This document shows positions 14,280-26,400 of a stretch of 64,000 bases of DNA, one piece after another. The DNA lies in assembly GCF_949628215.1 (NCBI RefSeq), contig NC_134281.1, forward strand, positions 40,532,512 through 40,596,511, written 5' to 3'. The position numbers and the translations under genes were made by a program. Below the pieces are notes generated by a model. The model made no database searches, was not told the origin of the DNA, and saw nothing but the letters and a program-made list of their open reading frames with translations. Numbering within the stretch: position 1 is the stretch's first letter; every line of letters starts with the position of its first letter. This stretch comes from Phalacrocorax aristotelis. Taxonomy: Eukaryota; Chordata; Aves; Suliformes; Phalacrocoracidae.

Positions 14280-14720
14280 GGTATCCCGTGAGCTGCGAAA
14301 GAGGGGCCGCAGAGGCGCGGTCCCGCCTGGCCCCGCCCGCCGCCGCCCCACCCCGGGGCGGGGCGAGCGCGGGCGGCGGGCGGGGCGAGCGCGGGCGGGG
14401 GGCGGGGCCAGGCCGCCCGCTTCGGTCGCCCGTGGAGACGAGCTGCGGGCGGAGGACGGGAGCGGTGGGCGGTGAGTGCTGGGCCGGGCAAGGGGCTCCG
14501 GGCTGGGGTCTCCGCCGGCGGGGAAGGGCTGCACGGGCTCGGAGGGGCGGCGGGAGGCGGCCGGCACAGCCCCGTGGGCGGCCGGGCCCCCCGGGCGGGC
14601 CGCGGGCGGCGCTGGGCCCGGCGGGGCGGGCTGGGCCCGCGCGGTTCTCGGGAAGTTTTTAGGTTGGTTTAGGCGTTTTGTGGGGTTTTTGTTTGGTTTT
14701 TTTTTTTTTTCCTTCCCCGG
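14280..14720 (+). promoter_or_regulatory. GNG12: GNG12 CpG-island promoter
   Basis: The sequence changes sharply from AT-rich (14200-14280) to very CpG-dense DNA with many GC boxes of the GGGGCGGGG type between about 14350 and 14410. No TATA box is apparent, which fits a housekeeping-type, dispersed-start promoter read by Sp1/KLF factors. A near-duplicated block (GGGGCGAGCGCGGGCGG) occurs twice in tandem around 14355-14400. The island ends at a T-rich run near 14700. A consensus splice donor follows the GC boxes at 14472, so the promoter probably drives the + strand and belongs to GNG12, whose coding exons lie 24 kb downstream. A divergent antisense transcript, as reported for human GNG12-AS1, is possible but not shown here. 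Confidence 0.7.
14400..14471 (+). other. GNG12: GNG12 non-coding exon 1 (start uncertain)
   Basis: A strong donor, G|GTGAGT, is present at 14472 just downstream of the GC-box cluster. Known GNG12 genes begin with a 5' UTR exon separated from the coding exons by a very long intron, and this is the only good CpG-island first exon upstream of 38843. The transcription start was not determined; 14400 is a placeholder. No in-frame link to the coding region is needed because translation starts in the exon at 38843. Confidence 0.5.
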
Positions 14721-14844
14721 CTCCTTCCCCCAGCAGCTCTCCTGAGGAGCAGTCCCGGCGAGAGTCAGCCCGGAGCCGCCTTGATGCGGTTCAACAAGTT
14801 GCACGCGCCTCCTGAAAGGGGCGAAATCTGCTTCATTCTATACA

Positions 14845-14863
14845 AATAATAATAATAATAAAA
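14845..14863. repeat. (AAT)n microsatellite
   Basis: About six tandem AAT units lie between the two CpG-rich blocks of the GNG12 promoter region. Confidence 0.8.
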
Positions 14864-14884
14864 TAGGCCTTTCTGTTCGAGACA

Positions 14885-15120
14885 GGGTCTGTGCGGCAGC
14901 ACGCGGCCCTCCCGCCTCCCTCCGCCCAGGCCTGCTGTGGGGAGGCGACGGATGCCCCGGGCTGGGAGCGGGGGGCTGCAGGGGGGCAGCCCCAGCCTCC
15001 GGGTGAATCACTTAAACTTCGCCTCTTCTACCGCTGCCGCGCGGCGGGCGATGGGCTGTCCCGGGCCCGCCGGGGTCGGGCGCTCGGCTTGGCGGAGGAG
15101 GTTTCCCGTGTGCGAGGAGT
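14885..15120. promoter_or_regulatory. Downstream arm of the GNG12 CpG island
   Basis: A second CpG-dense block starts about 160 bp after the first. It may be part of the same island or an alternative promoter. No TATA box or clear initiator is visible. GTGAGT- or GTAAGT-type donors are not obvious at its right edge, so an alternative first exon is not supported. Confidence 0.45.
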
Positions 15121-15559
15121 TGTGGGACTAGTGTGGGAAGGAGTTTAATTAGTGGTAAGCGTCATTATTCAAGGAGGTTTCGTGTTGATACTGAGATTAC
15201 ACACCCAGGTGCAGCAATAAGTTTACTTTAAATTGCAATACTCTAGTCTAAGCTTAAATTCTTTACTTTTTTTTTTTTGGTGGGAAAAGGTTATCTGGCA
15301 TATATATTGTGTTCTTAGCCTGCTGCTGTTGGGAAGGAGGACCCATGCTGGGCCGATGCCCATCGCAGCCCATCCATCTCGTTCCCCCCTCGCTGGGGTC
15401 TTGTCACCGCTGGAGGAAAGGCAGCAGGAGCAGCAGTGCACGTCAACACGTGGCTTTGCGCTGGGGGGGGGTTGTTGCAGCAAGCACGATGGGGGCAGAC
15501 GCCAGGGTTACTGCAAGGCAGAGGAGGGCTCGGGAAGCCAGGCAGAATATGTAGGAAGG

Positions 15560-15920
15560 AACCTGGGCCTCATTAGTTCTGACAATCAGGAAACAATTTG
15601 ATTAGGATGGCATATCAAATTGAATTCACAGTAATTTGTCAGGCTATTAGCCGGCATCTCCATTGACTTAGAGCTAATAGAATCAGTGACAAGTTACTTG
15701 TTTACATTTATCTTGGTTGTAAATTGGTTTAGAAATAAAATTCTGTGAGTAAATAGCGAGTACTAGACAGCAATAGCATTTTATGCTGCTCCAGTAGCAC
15801 TAAATGAGATTGAGGGATTAGTATGTAGTTAATGACTTCTCAGCCCCGTATTTCATCTTCCTGTTGAACATATTGCAGTCATTTAGGATATCTTTAATCA
15901 AGCACTAAAGTGGCAAATAA
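15560..15920. promoter_or_regulatory. Candidate conserved non-coding element
   Basis: This AT-rich, CpG-poor block of complex sequence begins about 1.1 kb inside intron 1. It contains a forkhead-type TGTTTAC near 15700 and several ATTA/TAAT and GATTA homeodomain-like cores, and it lacks stop-free frames of useful length. Its texture resembles vertebrate enhancer-like conserved elements. Conservation cannot be measured from one sequence. Confidence 0.3.
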
Positions 15921-18900
15921 GCTCTGGAGGAGAACAATGGATGGGGTCTACTGCTGTGGTCAAGCTCACTTGCGTAATCACCCAGCTGATGGGACCACCT
16001 TCATTCAAAGATTAAGCTCTCCTGCTATTTGGAGAGGTTTCTGAGGGCTCCCAGACAGCAGGCACCACTGGTCAGAACCAGAATCTCTCGCTTCTCACTG
16101 GCATTATACTTTAATGCAAATATTGAGTTGTGCTGTAGGTTTCAGATACTTTTTTTTTTTTCAGATATGTCTCTGTGGTGATACAATAGCTTGTTTTATG
16201 AATTCTGAAACTTCTTAATCTCTCAGGCTCTGTTCCTCAAAAGATTCAGTGTATTTCAGCCAAAATCACGCAAAGTTCTCTGCAGCGCCGCGAGGTCTGG
16301 GATGCAGACAAGTAGCACGGTGATGGATCCACAGTCCCTTCAAGTGTGCTGAAATGTTGCGTCTGTTGTGGAAGATGCTAAACATGACAGCTCTGCGGGT
16401 TGGGAGCGTGCTTCCTTCCCAGCTACAGCTTCCCAAACCCCAATACATCATCCTTTGATTAGACTCTGTTGCAAAAGGAAATTCAAATTACTGCAAAAGT
16501 TCGTGGTACAGTCCCATAAATCCTTACCCTCAGCCCTTTCACTTTGTCCCATGTGCCAGAGCAGAGATTACCACAAGAGCCGGCTTCATGGGGACGGAGA
16601 GAAGTAGTTTCCAAGTAGTGTATAGTTAGCATGGGGGAACACCACCGCACCCTTGGCCAAGCTATGGTGGAGTATTCCTGGGAGGACTGTACTGCTGCAA
16701 ATTTATCCATGCTTCCAAAGACTATAGGAGTGGGTAGGGCTTGTGGGTCTTATCTTCTAGCACAGAAATGCCCTTGTTGTGCAGAGGTAGGAATTGGTAG
16801 TGAAGCTTTCGTTAGCTTTAATGAAGGCGGAAAGCAAGTTCACCAGATCTTGTAAGTAGTTGTAGACTTGCCATTTCTTGGGAAACTGAAGCTGCAGATG
16901 TCCGATGACTCTCGGGATTTGCTCCACATTAATCACTGATGGAATCGTGCAGCTATTTTCTGAATTTTGCAATATTGCACAACTAGACCTCATTTTTCTG
17001 AACCTGAATGTTCATCCTGCATTCAACACTGTGGTCTTTTCTGAAATCACTTCTTTTCTGCTCTCAGCAATAACCTATAGAGAAATGTAGAAGGGAGGGA
17101 GAAGAGAAAATATGCGTGACGTGAGCAAAACGTTTTCACTGTATTTTGTGAGGATTAATGAGAAGTAGCAGAAAGAGCAGAGGTAGTGACAAAAGTCCTC
17201 ACAGTGACTGAGTTACGGTCGGATTCTCTGTGAGGTTTTTCAGAGGTAGGTAGAAGCGGGAAGGTGGGGAGAGCCACGGGGGTACCTGGGGGAGGTGGGA
17301 GCATGGTGGGGTTACGTCTGTCTCCCCCAGGCACGCAGCTCAGAGGGATCCAGTATTCCTGTGTGCCATGACATAGCGCTCATTTCTGCGGAGCAGCTTG
17401 GCTACCTTCCAGCTGGGCATCCATGGGGAGGAGAATGTCCTTAAAACAGAGACTTGGGGTATGGTGTACCTCACATCTGCAAGCTCCTTGGTTCCTGGGG
17501 GCCCTGAGGCAGCGTAGCCTGCCAGTGTGGATGTGGGCGGTTCGTGGCTTTGAGATGTTCAGGGACACCACTGACTGTATTTTTAGTTGTGTTCCTTTGA
17601 ATATTTGGTAAAACAGGCAATGTGTTTATATTCAACTTCCTGTATCCGTATCAGCATCTTGGCATGTGATGGAGTTACAGAGGGGAAAAAAAATGTGTTG
17701 CAAGGATTATTTTTATTGCAGCAGTTAACGACTGCGGGATGCTGCGGGTCCTCAGCCCCCACACAAGGAGTGGTACCCCATGTTGGCTCCCACGGGCTCG
17801 CCTGGGACTCATGCATCAGTTTGGGGTTGTCTGCTTGTTTAAACAGTGAGGTCAAATTGAAGCAGGAACCAGATCTGCCCTTCCATTTGTCTACACTGTT
17901 TTTCTTCCCATCCCTTCTCCAGTGTCTTTACAAACCTGCTGTATTGGGACAGGTTACTTCTTGGCACGTTTTGGTTTTGGATGTACACATGACCCAAGCC
18001 TTACTGCTTCCTTCTGCTGTGCCTCTGCCCAGACCCACGGCATCTGCTCAGAGCCCTCACTCGCTGTGCAGGTAACAGTCCTCTGACACCTGCTCTCCCA
18101 AGTGTTTGCAGGTGGCAAAGCTGATCTGGTGGGAAGTCGGGCAGCCGAGTTCCCCAGCTGGGGCTGCAATGGCAGCTGCACAGGCCGATACTAGCGGTGT
18201 CCTGTTGAATCATCCTTTCGCCATTCGTAACCTCTCCTTGTGCAGAGACTGCTGGAGCACACAGGAGATTTTGCCTGATCTTGCTCTCTGAATGATAGTT
18301 GTCTTTGTGCAATGGTAATTATCTTTGTGCGACAGCTCCCCCAGCTAGGTGCTCATATTCAGAATAACTTCTTTCCCTTGCTGGGGCAAGAACTAGGCAA
18401 TTCAAAAGCTGACACAAAACACACGTGGGAGTGGTGGCTGTGTTATTCGTAGCAGGGGTGTAGGATTACCCATGGGGAAGAGAAAAAGTTTTCTGGTGCT
18501 TTAAGCTGAGGAGAGCAAAAAAACCTCCCTCCCGGTTTCCGTCACGATAAGGTGATGCTGTGGGACCCAGCGCCACTGTCGTTGCCTGTGCAGCCTCCTT
18601 TGTGTAAGGTGTAAGCTAATGTGCAGTACAGGATGTTCTCATGAGGGACCAGTGGATGTCATTAGAAAGGGAAAATATGGGCTGAGAACCAGGGAAAACC
18701 ATCGTGGCTGTGAAAGCTGGTGCTGTGGGTCTGGCTTGCAGGGCGAGAACCGCCACGGCCGTGGGAAGGGTTGGGAAGCTCTGTGAGCAGGGGCTCAATG
18801 GTGATGGAAGGGTGTAAAGGTGGCCGTGGGGAGGAGATGATAGGGTTTATTCGGCAGAAACAGGCATTTTAATTGTTTATAAATTTAAGTTTTAATTTCA

Positions 18901-21688
18901 AATTGATTGTGACATAGGAAGTCTGTCTCCAGAGAGGCCTTTCCTGAGCTGTCTGTCCCTGATTAGATGTGTTTAGATTTCTGTCCTCTGTTGTTAGGTC
19001 TTTGGGCTTAAATTTTCTGGGCAACTGCTGCAGTCCAGAGTTCTAAGATACAGGATATATCTGTGTATACCTTTTGAGTTAGTAAAAGAAAAAAAGGTTC
19101 TTTTCCACATCATTAATCATCTTAATGACTAGCCAGAGTATTTCCAGGAGAACATTTCCTTTCTGTTTTTAAAAACAAAATCAAGCAGATACCAAAGGCA
19201 TTTACGCTGTTTTTTTGTGTGCTGCCATATTACAGTGAAGTGCAAGAAATTCTGTCCCAGGACAGATCATTATAGTTTGCATTAGTAAAACAAAGTTCTT
19301 ATCAAGGATCCTGTGCTGTATTATGGTGCAGCTTGCCATGTGTTTTCAAAATCTTCCATTGCTCATATTCCTCTCCCTTTTTGATCCTGCTCTTCAGTTG
19401 TTATTAATCACCACCTGCACAGCTGGCAAGAAGTTATTCCCTCTGGAAAGCTACGCTGTTGTAGGAAGTATTTGAGGAGAACATAAACCAGCATGCAGTA
19501 TGAATTTGCAGTCATCTAGCAGTTCTGCAGAAGCCCAGGAGGCTTTTGTTTCTGAATCAAAATAATTCCGAAAGCATCTCCAACTTCATTTGCCAGGAAA
19601 AGGGTCTGTCTGTGCTGTGGCAGAAGTTAAGCAAGTCAACAAAAAGTCTCGGAAATGAGAAATTAAATGGAACAGGCTTTTTATTTTTGTTAATGAAAAA
19701 CCATATTCTTTCAGGCAAACTCTTGTTTTCTTGCATCATCTTACCCTTGTAAGTCATGGTATGAAAGGTGTTATGTTCTCCTGTTGTTTGTTTTTGCAGC
19801 CATCTTGAGTGTGTGTTAAACCACTGGGGTCACTGCCCTAAAAATGTAAAAGTTTGTGCTGTTAGAAGTAAGATACTCTGCTTTGTCAGTCTTTGTTGTG
19901 AATAAGTCTGAGCAGATCCAAAAATACATTTTCAGCTGTGTTTTTAGATTGAAACAAAAAAAAGTAACGATTTTTGGTCTAAGCTTGGAGCTGGGATAAG
20001 CAGAAAGCATCGCTGACAGTTTTGGGAAACGGACCATCTTCTTCCCAGCTGAATCTGGTTTATGTTACTGTAAAACTTGCAAGGCATTCATCCTGCAAAG
20101 CAGGGATGCTCCAGCTGGAGCTGGCTGCCGGGGCCCACGGCGCAGAAGGATGCGGGCTTGGGCTGCTGCCCTTGGCTGGAGGGTCTGGGACCCGTTTGGC
20201 AGCAGTATTTCCTTGTCTCTCTCCCACGTGCCCTTCCCTGATTTATTCCTTCCCAAGGATGGCCTGACCTCTGCTCACTTACACTCCAGCTATGCAGCAT
20301 GTCTTAAGGAGGGTTTCAGAGGGGGTGCATTACGCCGGCTTCAAACTATGCTAGTAATGTTGGGTTTGTGGGTTTTTATGACTAATTTGATAGGAGCTTC
20401 GATTAGACAGGAATATCAAGTCTTTATGGCTCTAGGGTGGAAAGCAGCCCCTATGAGCCATGGTTTTTTTTAGATGCATTTAAAGATTTTGTCTATGTGT
20501 TTTGATCTCCATCAGGAAGCAGAAGTCAACAGATTAAAAATTTTCTTTCTTTTCCTTAACAGTTTTCAGGGTGGGTGACCAGAGTGAGAACTTGCACAGA
20601 TAAGCAGAGCAGAAGCTTTTCTGTTAAAACTTGTATTTTGCGCAGCACAGCTGTCATGTATGTAAAGGGGGATTTTGCGTTGCATTATTTTTGTTTCCCT
20701 GCTGTATGTGAAAAGCACAAGCTTGGCATTGGGGCAACAAGGACTGGCTGTGGCAAGGCAGTCTCTTTTTGAATGCATTTTATTTCCCTGCTCCATACAA
20801 CGATTTTTAACAGCAGCAGCTATTAAAATTTTTACTCTGTTTCCAACACAGGAAGTGGTGTGTGATTTTTTTTTTTTTAGTTTTTTTTAAAAAGGGGATG
20901 CTGCCAGTCCATGGTAGTCGGCACCTCTCTGCCTTGTTAAGGACCATCCCTTGAGAACTTTCAGTGCTTCCCCCACCCCCCTTGTTCCCTGGGAATGGGG
21001 GAACTGAATTGCTCTGGCTCTTCCGACCCCATCGTTGCTGCCTGGGGAAGGCTGGGGGCTGTGTGCTGCAGCCCAGCCCCTCTGCCAAAGCCTTTCGTGG
21101 TCACTCTGCTGCCGTGTGCCAGCCAGAAGGCAACAGCACCTGCTCCTACCCTCTCCCTGCTGGTGATCATTGCCATCACTTTGCCCCTGTGCACCACTCT
21201 GGGTTTAGTGTGCCGGGAATTGGCTCTGTTTTTCATGCATACTGGGGCTTGTAAATCTCGTAGCTAATTGCATTATTTGGCCGGTTACTGAGCGGCGCCA
21301 GGGCTCTGCGCCAGATCTCTGCTGGCCATTTAGCAAATGACAGTTGATTTTCTTCCAAAAAGTGTCAGTGGTGATTCTGGATCCTGCAGTGACCCGGTTA
21401 ATGAGTTATCTCTGCCCCAGCTGCTTTGCCAGTTTAGTAAATGCCCGGTGCGTGTAATCTGTGTTTGCACCGTGTGGCAGTGGGTGTCCCTAGAGGAATA
21501 CAGAGGTATATAAACATGCATTATAAATTACAGAAAAGGTTGGCATAGCTATTACCAGTCAATGTTAGATTATTAGTTGCTGGGTTTAGAACTTGACATA
21601 TGTATTTGCACACCTCTGTGTGTATTGCACTGAATGTGCACGCCCTTAGGCTTCATGCAGCAGCAAAGCAATGTGAATAAAAAGGACA

Positions 21689-21708
21689 ACTTTATTTATA
21701 AATAAAGT
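21689..21708. repeat. Perfect 20-bp AT-rich palindrome
   Basis: The half-site ACTTTATTTA is followed immediately by its exact reverse complement with no spacer. It places an AATAAA on each strand and includes MEF2-like and forkhead-like AT cores. It lies inside GNG12 intron 1 in an AT-rich stretch. Confidence 0.85.
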
Positions 21709-22697
21709 CCCCCATCTAGCTGTCACCAAAGGCGTATCACCTTATGTTTTTTTTTATCACCACCTCTTTTGCCCATATCAGGGCAGCCAACTTGGTTTGT
21801 GCTTGTATTATTGATAGATGTTTTTAAACAAATAAACCCTTGTATTCGCCAGTTGCAGGTTGCCGTTCTTAGCAGTGCTGAGTTGTGCATATCAGGTGCC
21901 CAATTCCACTATCATTCACAATCAAATCTCTTAGAAAATCACTGCCCTCATTAAATTGTCATTGTTGTATAGTATTAGTTTAAAATTAGCATTTTGTACA
22001 GTGAAAATTGAAGAAGGGTGTTAAATACAGCATGCTCCAGATCTGACAGTCTTGTAACAGTGAACAGTATCTGGCACAGGAACTTGTAGTTTTTAGGGTT
22101 GATCAGATTCCAGGATTTTTGTCTGGGTGTGTTAAGGCATCTGTAGGAAACATGGGCGCTCAGATTTGTTTCTCGTGTAGTTTTAAGCACAACTGCTAGG
22201 CTATATCAATGGTGGCTTATATCTCAGAGAAGTCTACAGGGGGCAAGGTAATACAAGTACCCAATGCCACCTGCACTGGTACTTAATGTAAACCTCCTCA
22301 GGGTTTTACCCTGAGTAGTTTAGCTTGTTTTAAAGCCAATAGCTTTTCTAACAGCTGCCTCTAAATCTCGTCTACCGTAGGTCTAGGTGTGACCTGTTCC
22401 TCAGTAGCATGGGCCTCAGGAGGAGCCATAGTGGAAGTGAAAAGAAAAAGGCTGCGAAAACTTGACTTCGCTCATGTTTGGGAGGTGGCCAGGGGGAATT
22501 GGCTGCCCATGGCCGTAGCCTTGGGAAGGGAAATGGGAGCTGGTTGCAGGAAAAGTTTGAGGTAGATTTTTCAGTGAGGCCAATCTCAAAATACTGTAGT
22601 CTTTGTGACTAGAATTAAACCACAAGTGCTAACTCCTCTTAGCTTTGTCTTTCTTGCGCTATCAAGTACTTCAAATTTTTATTTTACTCTGTTTCAG

Positions 22698-22755
22698 GAT
22701 CACTACACCGATAACATCAAAGCAAGCTGGACAGGTAGCAAGACTGCCTATGTAG
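22698..22755 (+). other. GNG12: Possible extra GNG12 5' UTR exon
   Basis: A pyrimidine-rich stretch ends in TTTCAG at 22692-22697, and a consensus donor G|GTGAGT follows at 22756, bounding a 58-nt segment. A weaker donor (CAG|GTAGCA) would end it at 22734. Human GNG12 has a second short non-coding exon between the CpG-island exon and the coding exons, so this is a plausible counterpart. With the longer donor the exon ends in ATG-TAG, a minimal start-stop upstream ORF. No transcript evidence is available, and short bounded segments like this arise by chance in a 24 kb intron. Confidence 0.3.
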
Positions 22756-23299
22756 GTGAGTTTCCAGTACACGCTTGTTCCTTTCTTTCATGCAAAATAC
22801 AAAGCAGCGTTACAAGTGTCAAACCCCAGTGATTCAACTTCAATCCGGGATAGAACAGATGCAAAATAGTCGGCAGCTGTATGGAGGAGAGGCCACAAGG
22901 ACGGCACCAGCTCTGTGGCAGGCGCAGCAGCTGGGCAGGCTCTGTGCTTGCCACTCCGTGCAGTGCTGGCGGCTGCCTCCTCTCTATGGCATTAGCAGCA
23001 GTGGCTGCTGACACTTGTTCACCTCCCTTTCAGCTACCTGACCGACTTCCCACTGAATATTGGGGGGCAGAAACGCTGTCTTGAATGGACTGCTTCTCCC
23101 ATGGAAATTAGGCTTTTCCTTGTTTACTACACCAGTTAGCAAGTGGTGACGTGGAAGTCTTCATGATTTCTGTATTTGCTGTGTTAAGTGTATATTGTTT
23201 GATCACTTCAGAATGCAAATTCCCCTTCCTGTATTTGCCCTTTCCTGACAATAGTTACTTCGATAAATTCGTATAACCAAGAAGCTTGTGAAATACTTT

Positions 23300-23485
23300 G
23301 CACCCTGTTAGTGGCTTTGAGCTCAGAACCACAGAGCTCTTCACAGAGCATCTCCCACCAGCGTCCTCGGCTTTATCTCTCTTGCAGACTAAAGAATTTG
23401 CTGAAGGTCACGTAACCTGAGGCCAAGCTGGATCTTGTGACTCTCAGGCTGGTGCTTTAACCACGGACCGCTCCTGCTTTACACG
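23300..23485 (+). mobile_element. Ancient MIR-like SINE fragment
   Basis: The stretch around 23390-23480 follows the 3' half of the MIR/CORE-SINE consensus in order: an AAGGTCAC core, a GAGCCAGGAT-like segment, then a GTGCTTTAACCAC segment. The match is diverged with small gaps, as expected for a copy predating amniote radiation. The 5' half before about 23380 is weaker, so the left limit is approximate. MIR-like copies are known at low density in birds and reptiles. It sits in GNG12 intron 1 in the + orientation. Confidence 0.6.
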
Positions 23486-26400
23486 CTGTAAGATGAACTC
23501 ACTTTGAGACAACTAAACATCTCTTTGCAAATGTCTCTTTGTAGTTTCTGTATGTCTTTCCTGGTATGAGTTAGCTGGGTAGGACCCTGTGGGGAGAAAG
23601 AGGTACCTTCTGTGGGGAAACTGCACTGCAGTTCGTTAGGGAGCATAGGTTGTCTTTACTAATGACTTCAGGCCAGTGTCTTTAAAATAATACTGCTCAG
23701 ATGTTTTTCAAAGTAACCTTGATCTACAAGTCAATTTTCATGGTTTTTATTTGTACTAGAGATATAAAAAATTAAGTCAGAAAAAATGCAGAGGAAAATA
23801 AAAGCAGGTTTTTCCACTTCTTGTTTCCCAACAAGTAAATTGGGTTTGGCGGGTATGGAGGCTGACTTTTGAAAATCAAATGTGGCTGTAGCCGAGTTTT
23901 GATGAGCAGGATGGTGCTGGGGTAACTTGTGAAATGGAGGTTATGAAGGAACACATCTTTAATTAAATACCCAGAATGTTTGCAAAATCTAATTGACGAT
24001 CCTGGGAGTGTTCTTTTATTTCACATTATTTGGGATTTTTATAAATTTTAGAAAGACTTAAGACACTGGCAGTATTTATAATTTAAAAAAAGTTCTAAAC
24101 TGTAAAATCTGTAAATGTTCTCAAGCGTAAATTCTCTAAAGGAGCAAATGCCACAAATTGGTGCTTTCAGGAGCTTTTAGCCTCCATGTGCCCTGATGGG
24201 CCGCTCACCTGTCGGGAAAGCAGGTGTATCTGCATGCCCAGACTTCCCATCACTAAACTAGCCCTAATTACTGCACTTTCTCCAAGAGATAGAGATGGAA
24301 GTAGAGTTTGTTGTACTGTACCTTTTCTGCTGTAAAAGTGGTTTTGAAATCTGCTAATATATATTGTAATCCAAACAAGAGGCAAGCAGACTGAACAGAG
24401 CTGAGGTGTGCTGGTCTCCTGCTTATACCTTGCTTTTATACCTCTGATGTGTAAAACCCTGTCTTTGTATTTGCTTCAAGCTCTTGCGTGCAAGAGCTGT
24501 ACTTTTACAGATTATATAAAAGACAAATGACTTTGTGCAAAACAGAAGCTTCTGTGCCCAGCAAAACAGAAGTTGGGTCTTCTGGGGCACCTGAGTTTCC
24601 CCAATCCGTTCAGCTGTGTGGCTCTGCAAGGTGTGCATCCCAAAGCATCCACATCCTTCATGAAAAACACTGTGTGCACATGCAGCTGTAGTGCAGCTTG
24701 CAGATGTTTCAGTTTTCTGTGTGCATGGTAATAGTGTGATCCTTGAATATGCAAAGGAGTTGTTACTGTTTGGGGAGGATCTTGTTTTCTTTTACCAAAA
24801 CCAAACTTTCTAGTGTGTATAAAGTATTTGTGTCGTGATTGTAAATCTTGCCTGATACCTATTTAAAAATCAAGTTGTCCTCATCTGCCAGGAACCAGCT
24901 AGCTATTGCTGTTGCTGCTGCTGCTACTAACAGTTTGGTTCACAGTACCTGCGGAGGCAGGAGTAGAAACCTTCCCCTGGCTGCTGGTCCCCAGTGATGG
25001 CACTAGTGCAGGCACCACAGCTGGCAGCCACAGCCTCACTGCTGAAAACTATCCTGGGCTTGGCTGGGGCTGTGCAAAGGGAGGGCAAGGGAAATGGGGT
25101 GCTGCTCACAGCCCCCCATAGTACCCCAGAGCCAGCGGGGAGGTTGTGGGCAATCACAGTCGCTGTTTTCCCTAGGAATTTTGCATCATGGGTACTGCGT
25201 TCAGTACTGCAAAGTGCATGAGCACCTCTGGGTCGTTCTCCACCCGGTAAGCTCTGGCATGTTGCACAACCTCATCTCTGCTTTCATCAGGTGTGGTATA
25301 AGTATCATAAAGAGAGAAATGACCAGAAAGCATCTCTCATCTGTATTTCATTTTACTACTCAATTCTGTTTTCTTGCTGAGGACAGGGCTCCAATGTTTT
25401 CCTGATAACCAGGTTTTATTTTCCATTCTGTTTAGTAGCATAGCCGAAGGAAAAGATTGCAGCCCTGGTGTTTCCGTCTGCCAGGCATCTCGCCGTGGTT
25501 TCCACTGGGTGTCAGCACGGCCCTGCACTGGGGCCAGGGCGGAAGGAGCCCTGCCAGCTGCCGCAGGCTTTCCCTTTGGCTGTACCCACTGCTGGAAAAA
25601 CTAGGTTGGCTGCATAACCAGAGCAAGGTGCTGGCTGAGGTGCAGCTTTGCGATGATGGGATCACCCTACGCAGGCGCGAGAGGTGGGTGAGCTGGGAAG
25701 AGGCTGTTTTGCTGGAGGTACTGTTTCCCTCCCAGGCAGAGCAACCGGTTGGAGCAGGAGTGTCAAACATGCCCTCCTCGTTCCAGTGCTCTCTAATTAG
25801 GGTTACACCTGGGACAGTGGGTCCTTGTTTCTGGAAGATCAGTGTGGATAACTTTTGTAGTATTTACTTTGAAGGTGTGGATGTGATAGAGTGCTCCCGG
25901 AGAGGTGCTGTGGATATATGCATGCAGTAATCAGTGTGCACTGGGCTGTGTTTGGCAGGTGTGACTGATCAGGGCTGGTCACCCTGTGCTTCTTCCACAC
26001 GGACCCTTCCACTCCTTTCCCACATTTGATATGCATCCTGGCTTCACAAGTGCTTTATAAAATCTTGGGCCTGCTGCCTGTCCTGCCAACCTGAGGCACC
26101 TCCTTCAGGCCCCTTGACTCTGCATGGTCGATGTTGGGTGAGAAGAAGCACCCCGAGGGCAGTTTGGGTTGATGTGGACTGAGGCATTCCCTAGATGTGC
26201 CTTTCTTCTACCTGCTGCTGCCATCAGGGACCCTGTGCTGCCTTCACCTGCCCTGCGGGTTACCTCGCAGGGACTGGGCAGCTGCAAAAACCCTGTGCCC
26301 AGTCCTGCTGTGCAGTCAAGAGAAGGTGGTGTTGGGGAAGGGGCCTGGGGATCCCCCACTGCCCCATGTGGGAAGACACAGGAGCAGCCAGAGCCCTACC

